Of a stretch of 21,106 bases of DNA, positions 6,403-14,018 are shown piece after piece (the stretch's first letter is position 1; the number at the start of each line of letters is the position of its first letter). The position numbers and the translations under genes were made by a program. The stretch comes from Candidatus Zixiibacteriota bacterium. GTDB taxonomy: Bacteria; Zixibacteria; MSB-5A5; GN15; PGXB01. Location: contig CP070766.1 of assembly GCA_020345705.1 (NCBI GenBank), positions 145,131 to 166,236 of the forward strand, in the 5' to 3' direction. Under the pieces are notes generated by a model. The model was not told where the DNA came from. It did not search any database and worked only from the letters and a program-made list of their open reading frames with translations.

Positions 6403-6812
6403 AAAGCCACACCGAATATCTTTCCTTCAATACCCGCAAGAAGCGGGAGTATATCAATATCACCGATGAGATTGAGACCGCTCTAGGAAAAAGCGGCATT
6501 TCCGAAGGTTTCGCATTGGTGTCGGCCATGCATATCACGGCCGCGGTTTACATCAACGACGCCGAAAGCGGGCTGATTGCCGACATTGACGAATGGCTTC
6601 AAAAGCTTGCTCCCGAGGGCGTGGATTACCGGCATCATCGCACCGGCGAAGACAACGGCGACGCCCATCTTAAGAATCTTCTGGTCGGTCACCAGGTTCT
6701 CATTCCGGTCACCGAGGGCAGGCTCGATTTCGGGCCCTGGCAGCAGGTTTACTACGCCGAATTTGACGGCCGGCGCAACAAACGAGTCGTTATAAAGATA
6801 ATTGGCGAATAA
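6399..6812 (+). CDS. YjbQ/UPF0047 family protein
   Basis: A 137-residue member of the YjbQ (UPF0047) family. Family motifs are visible in order: the N-terminal FNTRKKREYINIT, the GFALVSAMHITAAVYIND segment, the DYRHHRTGEDNGDAHLKN histidine/aspartate cluster (probable metal or phosphate site), and the diagnostic C-terminal half IPVTEGRLDFGPWQQVYYAEFDGRR. E. coli YjbQ shows low thiamin phosphate synthase activity, but the physiological role is unsettled. The start overlaps the SPOR lipoprotein stop by 4 nt, giving coupled translation of an envelope protein and a cytoplasmic one. A bidirectional terminator follows directly. Confidence 0.92.
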   Translation: MKSHTEYLSFNTRKKREYINITDEIETALGKSGISEGFALVSAMHITAAVYINDAESGLIADIDEWLQKLAPEGVDYRHHRTGEDNGDAHLKNLLVGHQVLIPVTEGRLDFGPWQQVYYAEFDGRRNKRVVIKIIGE

Positions 6813-6814
6813 AA

Positions 6815-6842
6815 AAGAATCCCGGGGCCCGGCAGGATTCTT
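6815..6842. terminator. Bidirectional intrinsic terminator between yjbQ and S9 peptidase
   Basis: AAGAATCC (6815-6822) pairs with GGATTCTT (6835-6842) around a GC-rich 12-nt loop. The minus strand runs straight into six T residues, making it a strong terminator for the peptidase. On the plus strand it is followed by TTGTATTTT, adequate for yjbQ. Convergent genes share it. Confidence 0.82.
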
Positions 6843-6864
6843 GTATTTTCAGTGAAAATCAGTT

Positions 6865-8757
6865 CTATTTCAGGTTTTTGTCAAAGAATTCCACCATTTT
6901 CGAATAGTAAACCAGCCGGTTGGTCAGTTTCCGAATCTGATGCCCTTCGTCAGAAAAAATCAGTGAATCGACCGTCCCGCCGTTGTCTTGAATCGCCGAG
7001 ATTATCTGACGTGCTTCACCGATCGGCACGCGGGGATCGTTTTGGCCGTGGACGACCAGAAGAGGCGTCTTAATCCGGTCCGCCTTGTGAATAGGGGAGA
7101 TGGATTTCAGGAAGTCCTCATCCGTCAGCGGCCCGTATTCGGTTTCTCTCAGTTCCCGTCGGTAATCCCGCGTATTCTGAAGAAATGTCACGAAGTTGGC
7201 GATACCGGACATCTCAACGGCTGCGGAGAAAAGCTCGGGGTACTCGGTTATGCATGCCAGAACGGCAAAGCCGCCATAGCTTTTGCCCTTAATGCCTATC
7301 ATTCCTTTCCGGGTATAACCGTTCTCAATCAGATAATCCACACCGGCTTTGATATCCTTGATCGCATCCATGCGCTTCTTGTAGTTGTCCATGTTCAGGT
7401 AGCGCCGGCCGTAGCCCGATGATCCACGGACGTTGGGGGTAATGATGCCGTAACCGTTAAGCAGGAGGTAATTGAAATGCCTCTGGAACCTCGGGCGAAA
7501 CTGCTCCTCCGGGCCGCCGTGGACGTGCACAATAAAGGGCACCGGCTCGCCATTGTAGTCCGGGGGGAGAAACATGAAGGCCGGTATCTCGAGCCCGTCA
7601 AAAGATTTGTACCTTATCAGTTCCGGCTCCACAAAAACGTCGGGATCTATTCCGGCATAGATGGAGTGGGTCACTTTTTTTAACTCCGGGGCCTTCCAGT
7701 CCCAAAGCCAGACGTCGGGAGCCCGCGTGGCGGTGAAAAACCTGAAAAGTACGCGGCCGTCATTGGTCGGAACCGCGTAGAGGATATTCCCGGTTATCGG
7801 AGGTCCGGGGATTGGTCGGTTTTTCTGGATATCATATAATCTGAGATTGGAATAACCTTCCTCATTGACCAGCCATCCCATATATCTTCTATTATCCGAA
7901 AAACAAAGGCCGTCGATATTCCATCTAGAATCAGGATCGATGAATTCCAGCTCTCGTGAGCCGGCATCCAGGCGGGCCCTTTTGAGAATGCCTTCCTCGT
8001 TGTCGTTGCACAAGAGATAAACGGTGTTGTTGTCAGGCATCAGCTTCGGAGAGCTGTACCTGATGTTCTCGCGGTCAGGAGTTATGACACGATCCTCCCC
8101 CGTTCGAAGCTCAAGCAGAAGCAGGTCATTGCTGACATTCGACCGCTCGTGGAAAATGATGAGATACTTCTCGTCAAGCGACATATCCGAGATCCAGTTG
8201 CTTCCGTCCCGGTCGAGAATTTTCGTGATTCCCGCCGTGGCAAAGTCATACCTGAAGATTTCGAAATCTTTAGGGCTTTCCAGGTTGGCCGCAAAGTAGA
8301 AACTACCGCCGTCCTTCTTCCAGAAAAGGGTGCCGTAGCGCGTTCTAGGTGTAAAAGTGAGCTGCCTAGTGCGGCCGGTGCGAGTGTCAATAAGAAAAAG
8401 CTGGTGGTCCTCGCTGCCGCCGAGCGCGGCGCCCGCAATCGCCAGGCGTCCGTCATATGAAAGTGAGTACCAGTCGATGCCGTCGTCAAACACCGTCAGC
8501 TGATAAGGCCAGCCCTCTTCCGTAAGGCGATAAAGTTGATTGACCCCGCTCATGGCACTGACGAAAAATATTTCCCCCGTTTCATCGCTGATGCCGGGAG
8601 AAGTGGCATAGCCGACTTTCATGAAGGTCTCTATATTGGGGATATACTTATCTTCAAAATGCAGTTTGTCAGGCTGAGCGGCGCCCGGCATGACGAAAAG
8701 GATAAGAGCTATTGAAAGAGTGAGGGACCGCATCTTCCTGTGCAACGTTGAATCCAT
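6865..8757 (-). CDS. Exported S9 family prolyl oligopeptidase-type serine peptidase
   Basis: A 630-residue predicted periplasmic or secreted peptidase. The signal peptide has a K/R-bearing start, an SLTLSIALILFVM core and cleavage near GAA-QP. Residues about 35-365 have the character of the beta-propeller that gates access in S9 enzymes (repeated strands such as EIFFVSAMSGVNQLYRL and YLIIFHERSNVSNDLLLLEL). The C-terminal alpha/beta-hydrolase domain carries VHVHGGPEEQ, PNVRGSSGYGRRY, the nucleophile motif GKSYGGFA (Ser493), VVHGQNDPRVP (Asp574) and SDEGHQ (His606), a complete triad. It would cleave short peptides, probably dipeptidyl or acylaminoacyl type. The frame opens at TTG 8772, but that codon lies just before the GGGAGGAG ribosome site that serves ATG 8757, so ATG 8757 is the start. 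Transcription is probably independent, because a terminator lies upstream at 8803-8839. Confidence 0.93.
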   Translation of the reverse strand: MDSTLHRKMRSLTLSIALILFVMPGAAQPDKLHFEDKYIPNIETFMKVGYATSPGISDETGEIFFVSAMSGVNQLYRLTEEGWPYQLTVFDDGIDWYSLSYDGRLAIAGAALGGSEDHQLFLIDTRTGRTRQLTFTPRTRYGTLFWKKDGGSFYFAANLESPKDFEIFRYDFATAGITKILDRDGSNWISDMSLDEKYLIIFHERSNVSNDLLLLELRTGEDRVITPDRENIRYSSPKLMPDNNTVYLLCNDNEEGILKRARLDAGSRELEFIDPDSRWNIDGLCFSDNRRYMGWLVNEEGYSNLRLYDIQKNRPIPGPPITGNILYAVPTNDGRVLFRFFTATRAPDVWLWDWKAPELKKVTHSIYAGIDPDVFVEPELIRYKSFDGLEIPAFMFLPPDYNGEPVPFIVHVHGGPEEQFRPRFQRHFNYLLLNGYGIITPNVRGSSGYGRRYLNMDNYKKRMDAIKDIKAGVDYLIENGYTRKGMIGIKGKSYGGFAVLACITEYPELFSAAVEMSGIANFVTFLQNTRDYRRELRETEYGPLTDEDFLKSISPIHKADRIKTPLLVVHGQNDPRVPIGEARQIISAIQDNGGTVDSLIFSDEGHQIRKLTNRLVYYSKMVEFFDKNLK

Positions 8758-8802
8758 TTCTCCTCCCGTCAAAAGATACTAAGGGCCGGCTATTAGAATA
8801 TA

Positions 8803-8839
8803 TAAAAATAACAGGATAAAGTTTCCGATAAAATCCTGT
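8803..8839 (-). terminator. Intrinsic terminator of the zinc-ribbon/two-CW operon
   Basis: On the minus strand ACAGGAT (8839-8833) pairs with ATCCTGT (8817-8811), followed by TATTTTTA. It lies 40 nt past the two-CW stop. A second inverted repeat, CCGCC/GGCGG (8856-8840), sits just before it. Confidence 0.65.
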
Positions 8840-8878
8840 CCGCCGGGAGAGGAGGCGGTGGTTCCGTGCGGGGACGAA

Positions 8879-9196
8879 CTATGACAGAAGAAACTTGAAA
8901 TTCTTTTCGATATCCTCAACCGGTTCCGCAGCGCCCTGATACCCCTCCTCGCTGTGAACCCGTCGGTAGAACTCGCAGGAGAAACATGACTTTCGGCTGT
9001 TTCGGCAAATGAAGGGGCCCCTTTGCGAACCGGTGTTCATCACCGTCCAGCACACCCGTCCGGCACCGCGTCCGCCGTTTATGCCGTCATACTTCATCAT
9101 CCTGGCTACCGGGCAGGCGCCATAAACCTCGGAGAAAATCCCCCCCGGTTCCATACCACAGTTTCGATATTCCCAGCAATTCAATTTGCCAGACAT
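8879..9196 (-). CDS. Two-CW domain protein (cysteine-rich, putative metal binder)
   Basis: A 105-residue cytoplasmic-looking protein with no signal peptide or TM. It matches the pattern known as the two-CW domain: C7-W8-E-Y-x2-C13-G...C28-P, then DGINGGRGAGR-x-C49-W50, then C64...C71-x2-C74-x-F-Y. Seven cysteines in this arrangement suggest metal or Fe-S binding, but that is inference. The domain is found alone or next to sensory modules in several phyla and has no established activity. AGGT overlaps the stop of the upstream 690-residue gene and lies 8 nt before this ATG. The gap between the genes is 6 nt, so the two are co-transcribed and probably coupled. A terminator follows. Confidence 0.85.
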   Translation of the reverse strand: MSGKLNCWEYRNCGMEPGGIFSEVYGACPVARMMKYDGINGGRGAGRVCWTVMNTGSQRGPFICRNSRKSCFSCEFYRRVHSEEGYQGAAEPVEDIEKNFKFLLS

Positions 9197-9202
9197 CTTC
9201 GA

Positions 9203-11275
9203 TTACCTGTCATCTTCTTTTATCAGCCTCAGCACCGGCTCATAGCGGCTTGATGATTTGAATTCAGCCAGCTCCGCGGGATTAGCGACGATTTTAAACT
9301 CGGAATAAGTCTTTCTTAACTTCTTAATGTTGTCGCGGGCGAGGTAGTTGAGCATCATATATTGATACAGGAAAGGATCGGATTGATTCCGGTCGTATGC
9401 TTTTTCGAAGGACTTTTCCGCCTTTTTGTGATCCCCCATCCTGAAGTAGCTCTGTCCGGCACCGAAAAGAGCAGGATAGAACTCCCTGTCAATGTCAAGA
9501 GCCCGGTTATAATCATCAAGGGCGGCACGATAATCACCGTTATCGGACAGGGCCCCGGCTCGCCCAACGAGAGCATTGATGTTTTTCGGCTTATGATTCA
9601 GTGCTGACGAGAAGGCATCGTTGGCTCCGGCATGGATACCGCTGATACGATTGATTTCTCCCGCACGGATATAGTCATTTACGGCCTGATCGATCTTGCC
9701 CGAGGCGGAGTACGCCTCAGCCCGACCCTGATAGGCATCCATCCGACCGGGGGATTGCTCAATGGCAAGGGAGAAATCCTCTATGGCCGTCTCGAAGTCA
9801 TTCGAGGACAGGGCGTCATTGCCGAGACCGATCCATTCGTCGCTTGACAGACCGGCCGTCTCCTCACCGGAACTGCGCACCAGGTTGGCTCTCATCGTTA
9901 TGGTCTGGTTCCGCTCCAGGTCGATGATTTCAGTATGTGTGGAGTATCCGGCCTTGCTTACTTTCACGGTTCGCCGACCGGATCTGATGCGTGCGTAAGT
10001 ATTATTGCCAGCGCCCAGAATCTTGCCGTCCACCGTCAGACGGGCGTTCTCCACGTTTGCCTGAAGCTTTATTTTGCCGTAGCCGGAGGATGATTTTCTG
10101 GCGGATGATGATTTATCCGTACTGCCACCGTCATCGGTCGGCGGGCCGGATTGCCGGTCGGGTCTTACGGAAGATTCAGTACTTTTTTTTTCCGCTAGTT
10201 CTCTGGGTCGAAGATCACCGAATGTCATCAGAGTCGTTTGGCCGGCGGTAACGGTGGCATTGCCCTGCCCGATGTATCTATCTCCCAGCTCATAGACCAC
10301 TTCATAGGTTCCGGTCGGTATTAACTCGAATCTGAAAAAGCCCTGAGCGTTGCTGGTGGTGGATTTGTCCAGCGCGACTAGGCTGACCCGGGCGCCTTCC
10401 AGATACGGTTTTCCATTCTTATCCAGAATCAACCCGACGATTTCGCCGTCTCCGGAAAGAGTAGGAGTCATGAACTGAGACATAAACACAACCAGGGCTA
10501 TCAGCAAAACCGCTCCCAGCCCTCCGAAAAGGATGTTCTTATTGATCCTTTTCGGTCTCAGCAAATAGTGTTTGTTATTGACGATAACCTCATCGCCGTC
10601 ATGCAGAAACGGTTTTCCGGCAAGCTGTATCAGGTTGCTGTGGAAATATGCAATCCCTCTCATTTTGTGGGTCTTCTGTGAGGGTGGGTCGTCAGAGGCG
10701 GGTTCGACTATCGGTCTGACGGCGCCGGTCTCGTTCTTGCGGCCGGAGAGAATTTGATGGGCTGTTAATCCGGATTCCTTTGGAGACTGCGGCGTTTCGC
10801 GGCCGGAAGGAGCTTTCGGACTCCGAATATCACCTTCCGGGCCGAGCCGCTGGGTGTCGGCTTCGGTGCCCCAGTCGGGTGGAGTAACCTCCGGCTGTTC
10901 TCTTCTTTCGATTTCTCCCGCATCGGTAGAGGCGTCTTGTGCAGGAACCTCATATGCGGGTTCGAGCGCCTCGCCGGGCCCCTCAGGAGATATCATGGGT
11001 TCTGTATCAGAACTGAGCAGGTCGGCGGTATCGGCGATTTCTATTCGGTCATCGGCGCTTTCCGGTTCGTTTTTCTTGTCGGAAACACCCAGGAAATCGG
11101 GGACCGACGGGCTTCCGGCCTCGGTGACAACAAAATCCAGGCGATCATCCTGATCTTGCCGCTGTGAGGTGTCCTTTGAACCGGACTGCGGTTCAGATAG
11201 CGGAGCCCCGCATTCACGACAGAACTGAGCCCCGTCGAACAGGTTTTCCGCCTTGCAGTTGGGACAGGCTTTCAA
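9203..11275 (-). CDS. Zinc-ribbon / TM / carboxypeptidase-regulatory / PEGA / TPR membrane protein
   Basis: A 690-residue multidomain protein. Residues 4-22 form a zinc ribbon (CPNC...CREC). Residues 25-205 are low-complexity, acidic and proline-rich, probably disordered. Residues 206-242 form a short globular piece (GIAYFHSNLIQLAGKPFL, DGDEVIVNNKHYLLRP). Residues 248-266 are one transmembrane helix. Residues 277-345 are a carboxypeptidase-regulatory-like beta domain (GEIVGLILDKNGKPYLEGARV). A Ser/Lys/Asp-rich linker follows, then a PEGA domain at about 400-465 (ARLTVDGKILGAG, VKVSKAGY). Residues about 480-660 are TPR repeats (ALSSNDFETAIEDFSLAIEQSP, GDYRAALDDYNRALDID, YFRMGDHKKAEKSFEKAY). 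The ribbon and acidic region should be cytoplasmic and the beta/PEGA/TPR part periplasmic. The start is TTG 11275, with GGGAG 6 nt upstream. It is the first gene of an operon with the two-CW gene. I infer an envelope scaffold or sensor; no enzymatic motif is seen. Confidence 0.88.
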   Translation of the reverse strand: MKACPNCKAENLFDGAQFCRECGAPLSEPQSGSKDTSQRQDQDDRLDFVVTEAGSPSVPDFLGVSDKKNEPESADDRIEIADTADLLSSDTEPMISPEGPGEALEPAYEVPAQDASTDAGEIERREQPEVTPPDWGTEADTQRLGPEGDIRSPKAPSGRETPQSPKESGLTAHQILSGRKNETGAVRPIVEPASDDPPSQKTHKMRGIAYFHSNLIQLAGKPFLHDGDEVIVNNKHYLLRPKRINKNILFGGLGAVLLIALVVFMSQFMTPTLSGDGEIVGLILDKNGKPYLEGARVSLVALDKSTTSNAQGFFRFELIPTGTYEVVYELGDRYIGQGNATVTAGQTTLMTFGDLRPRELAEKKSTESSVRPDRQSGPPTDDGGSTDKSSSARKSSSGYGKIKLQANVENARLTVDGKILGAGNNTYARIRSGRRTVKVSKAGYSTHTEIIDLERNQTITMRANLVRSSGEETAGLSSDEWIGLGNDALSSNDFETAIEDFSLAIEQSPGRMDAYQGRAEAYSASGKIDQAVNDYIRAGEINRISGIHAGANDAFSSALNHKPKNINALVGRAGALSDNGDYRAALDDYNRALDIDREFYPALFGAGQSYFRMGDHKKAEKSFEKAYDRNQSDPFLYQYMMLNYLARDNIKKLRKTYSEFKIVANPAELAEFKSSSRYEPVLRLIKEDDR

Positions 11276-11398
11276 CTTATTCTCCCAAGTCTTAGGAATT
11301 ATTTAATCTAATTATCGACTTTGGACGTCATTTCTTTAGAAAACAGAATGATAGAGCCTGGCAAACTCGTAAGGTAAGGGTTTTTTTCCAATTAGAGC

Positions 11399-11427
11399 TT
11401 GACAGTCTCAATTGTTTGAGGTATAAT
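11399..11427 (+). promoter_or_regulatory. Perfect sigma70 consensus promoter with palindromic spacer
   Basis: TTGACA (11399-11404), a 17-nt spacer, and TATAAT (11422-11427) match the consensus fully. The spacer holds the inverted repeat CTCAA-ttgt-TTGAG (11407-11420), a candidate operator overlapping the RNA polymerase site. A second perfect 10-bp palindrome, AACAGCTGTT (11444-11453), lies in the 5' leader just after the expected start point near 11434. Such a strong promoter with a buried palindrome suggests high expression held back by a repressor (inference). Confidence 0.85.
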
Positions 11428-11472
11428 GGCTTAATAATTTTTTAACAGCTGTTGTGAAGAGGAGAAAAGAAT

Positions 11473-13071
11473 ATGCACGTGCGTTCTAGTCGTCTCATTA
11501 CTGCCGGCTTGTTCGCTCTGATAGTCGCGCTAATCTGGGGATGTTCGCAGCCGGAGGATGTGGTAGCGCCGATTTCGACGACAAAAATCCACCTGACGCC
11601 TGCTCAGTTGCCCAGCGCGCCGCCCGGGTATCTTTATGAACTCTGGACGCTCGACACCAACGGCAGGGCGTATTCTGCAGGAAAGTTCATCTGGGATAAT
11701 AAGAAATACAAATTCTATGACACCGACAGCAGTGAGATAGATAATATCTGGTCGGTCAAATATGATCTGCTGGATCCGTTCTATGAATACCTGGCGGTTT
11801 CGATCGAGACTATCCCCGACGACTGGCCGGATTCGATCGGCCCGGTTATTCTGACGGACACTATCGTCAGTCCGGAGCTTCGCCCGATTCAGCTGGTTTT
11901 CCCCGTAGATTTCGGCATCAGCACAGCCGGCTTCTGTGTCGAAACACCGACGGACAAGAACTCCGATTCTCTTGATGGATGTGGGGTTTGGTTTGCGTTC
12001 TACAGGTACGACTCGGTTTCCCTGTATGATACGGTTTCGGTCAGGCTGCGCCGAGGGGCAAGAAATCCTCGCCGGCTTGAGCTGGATACGACGTACTGGA
12101 TCTGTAATGAATGGTCGGGGACGGTTTGTATTGACTCGACTGATGTAACCGAAGAGGTCAGCCAGGATCCGGGTTATCCGTGGGAGTGGACCACACTCGA
12201 TACGTCTAACCTGGCCGAGCTGGCGGCAACACTGGATACCCTGGCAATACGGTGCACCACCACCGTTGTGGACTCCTTTTATGTGCCGGATACGCAGTTA
12301 ATCGACACTTTTGTCCACAGGATAATGGATTTCGAATTCGTGACTTTGCCCGTGAACGTAACATCAGATACTATCGAGACGATTTTTGTTGATCCGTGCA
12401 CCGGCAGTGAGGATACCCTCTTCTACGAGCCGTTTACGGATTATATCCACTCATTGATCTATGGTATTGACTCAACCGCTTACAAGCTCGATCGTTTCCT
12501 GAGCAATCATGAGGAAGTGCCCGATCTGGACAGTCTCGGTCTGAAATGGCATTATAAGGGATGGATAATATCGCCGTGGCTTGATGTGATGGCTCCCGGG
12601 TGCGCCGAACTGGAACGATTAACCAAACCTGCCTGGCTACCGTTCCAGATACAGCAGCTCTTCGGTGATCCGGACGAGTGGAAGATAATTTCGACCGGCT
12701 CGTTTAAGGGCTGGGAACATGCCGACGACGGCAATCCCTATTCTGATAACCGGCGTGTTCCGGATTTCCCTGGAGAGGATTTTATACTTAATTTGCCGTG
12801 TGGTGCCGATTCATTCTATTTTGCCAGTCAGGATTTTTATCGTGATTCAATCGGTGAAATATTCGTCACGGTGGAGCCGGACAATTTTAACGAAGCAACA
12901 AATTTCCCCATGATTCTCTTCCTGACCCCCTGGCATGTCCCGAGTTACGGCTCTGTTTCGGACACGACGGCCAATTCCCTTCAGGATTTCAGATTGACCA
13001 ACGTCAGCGGCCGGGTGGAGGGCAATCCGTTCGGATTCCCGGGCATTCGGGCCGAAATTGTCCGCGAATAG
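11473..13071 (+). CDS. Lipoprotein of unknown function
   Basis: A 532-residue predicted lipoprotein. The N terminus is MHVRSSR, a hydrophobic run, and lipobox IWGC with Cys24 as the lipidation site. After a short linker comes YLYELWTLDTNGRAYSAGKFIWD, which resembles the anti-sigma-factor-like start of some surface beta-sandwich lipoproteins but is not a family I can name. The remainder is rich in Asp, Thr, Ser, Pro and aromatic residues, with paired cysteines (for example TYWICNEWSGTVCIDST), consistent with an exported beta-rich protein. No catalytic motif is seen. GAGGAG lies 8 nt upstream of ATG 11473. It is a single-gene unit, with a consensus promoter upstream and a strong terminator 16 nt after the stop. 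Confidence 0.85.
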   Translation: MHVRSSRLITAGLFALIVALIWGCSQPEDVVAPISTTKIHLTPAQLPSAPPGYLYELWTLDTNGRAYSAGKFIWDNKKYKFYDTDSSEIDNIWSVKYDLLDPFYEYLAVSIETIPDDWPDSIGPVILTDTIVSPELRPIQLVFPVDFGISTAGFCVETPTDKNSDSLDGCGVWFAFYRYDSVSLYDTVSVRLRRGARNPRRLELDTTYWICNEWSGTVCIDSTDVTEEVSQDPGYPWEWTTLDTSNLAELAATLDTLAIRCTTTVVDSFYVPDTQLIDTFVHRIMDFEFVTLPVNVTSDTIETIFVDPCTGSEDTLFYEPFTDYIHSLIYGIDSTAYKLDRFLSNHEEVPDLDSLGLKWHYKGWIISPWLDVMAPGCAELERLTKPAWLPFQIQQLFGDPDEWKIISTGSFKGWEHADDGNPYSDNRRVPDFPGEDFILNLPCGADSFYFASQDFYRDSIGEIFVTVEPDNFNEATNFPMILFLTPWHVPSYGSVSDTTANSLQDFRLTNVSGRVEGNPFGFPGIRAEIVRE

Positions 13072-13087
13072 CACAATTTTAGGATAA

Positions 13088-13122
13088 AAAAAACCGGCAC
13101 CATCGGAGTGCCGGTTTTTTTT
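13088..13122 (+). terminator. Strong intrinsic terminator after the lipoprotein gene
   Basis: AAAAAACCGGCAC (13088-13100) pairs perfectly with GTGCCGGTTTTTT (13108-13120) across a 7-nt loop and ends in eight T residues. It isolates the lipoprotein transcript from the YIP1-efflux operon. The A/T symmetry would also allow it to work from the other strand. Confidence 0.93.
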
Positions 13123-13156
13123 GCCTTTTATGTAATAATCAATTCTGTTGCGTTCT

Positions 13157-13186
13157 TTGAATATTTCATTAACTTCTCGGTATATT
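13157..13186 (+). promoter_or_regulatory. Probable promoter of the YIP1-efflux operon
   Basis: TTGAAT (13157-13162) has an 18-nt spacer to TATATT (13181-13186), in the only intergenic gap between the lipoprotein terminator and the YIP1 start. The predicted leader of about 40 nt contains CGGAGGAG before ATG 13235. No other promoter of similar quality is seen before the end of the six-gene run. Confidence 0.5.
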
Positions 13187-13234
13187 TTGCGTAAGGCAAG
13201 GAAATAATCTGATTCTTTACCGGAGGAGACGAAA

Positions 13235-14002
13235 ATGCAGTCAGAAAACATCCCTCAACCAACTCCAGGACCGCCTTCACCCGCAAGACCGGGTGTGCTA
13301 TCGCGGATATTTATGGTGTTCTCGAAGCCGAGTGCTCTTTTTCCGGCTTTGACCGGGAAGATAGACTGGCTGGTTCCGCTGATTATAGTCGCGGTCATAG
13401 GCGGCGTGCTCAGGGAGGCGACGCTTTCAATCTCCGTACGGGATTTGGGAGCCAAGGTGGTGGAACGAATAGAGAGGTACAAGGATCAAATGCCAGCTGA
13501 ACGCTACGATGAAATCATGAGCCAGGTGGAGGAACAATTTGAATCGGCCAAGGAATTCAAGTGGTACAATCCCTTGCTGTATGTTGGATTCCCGCTGGTT
13601 TTCTTTCTCGTTATTTCAGGTGTCTGTATTGCCTGCGGAAACTTTTTCTTCGGTGGTAAGTCTAACTTCTGGATAGTCATGAACGTCGTCGGTTATGCCG
13701 CCTTAATCGGACTGTTGGGGGACGTTGTCAGAGGATTGATGATGCTGGCCAAGGATTCATACTTTGTTTACACTGGTCTGGGACTACTGAAACCTTTTGA
13801 TGACGGATCATTCATATATTATCTTTTCAGGCAGGTTGACATCTTTTCCGTCTGGCGAATCGCGGGCACCGCGATCGGGCTTGGCGTAATCTACAAGATG
13901 AAACTAAACAAGTTTGCCTACGTATTATTTGGCATATGGTTGGTCTTTATCGTGATCGTGGCTGTCTTGAATATGTTTACCGGAGGATCAATAGTCTATT
14001 AA
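13235..14002 (+). CDS. YIP1-family inner-membrane protein
   Basis: A 255-residue polytopic protein. After a Pro-rich cytoplasmic N terminus (PQPTPGPPSPARPG) comes the amphipathic VLSRIFMVFSKPSALFPAL, typical of bacterial YIP1-family proteins. Five hydrophobic segments follow at about 43-60, 114-137, 146-167, 203-220 and 226-247. A charged loop at about 70-108 (KVVERIERYKDQMPAERYDEI) separates the first two. The family's function in bacteria is not established. GGAGGAG lies 7 nt upstream of the ATG. The TolC-like gene begins 16 nt after the stop, so it appears to lead the efflux operon. Whether it assists assembly of that pump is inference. Confidence 0.85.
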   Translation: MQSENIPQPTPGPPSPARPGVLSRIFMVFSKPSALFPALTGKIDWLVPLIIVAVIGGVLREATLSISVRDLGAKVVERIERYKDQMPAERYDEIMSQVEEQFESAKEFKWYNPLLYVGFPLVFFLVISGVCIACGNFFFGGKSNFWIVMNVVGYAALIGLLGDVVRGLMMLAKDSYFVYTGLGLLKPFDDGSFIYYLFRQVDIFSVWRIAGTAIGLGVIYKMKLNKFAYVLFGIWLVFIVIVAVLNMFTGGSIVY

Positions 14003-14018
14003 CATAGGAGAATTACGC

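Noticed and set aside
11407..11420. CTCAATTGTTTGAG as a LexA/SOS box
   Set aside because: It does not match CTGT-N8-ACAG or the GAAC-N4-GTTC type; only a generic palindrome can be claimed.
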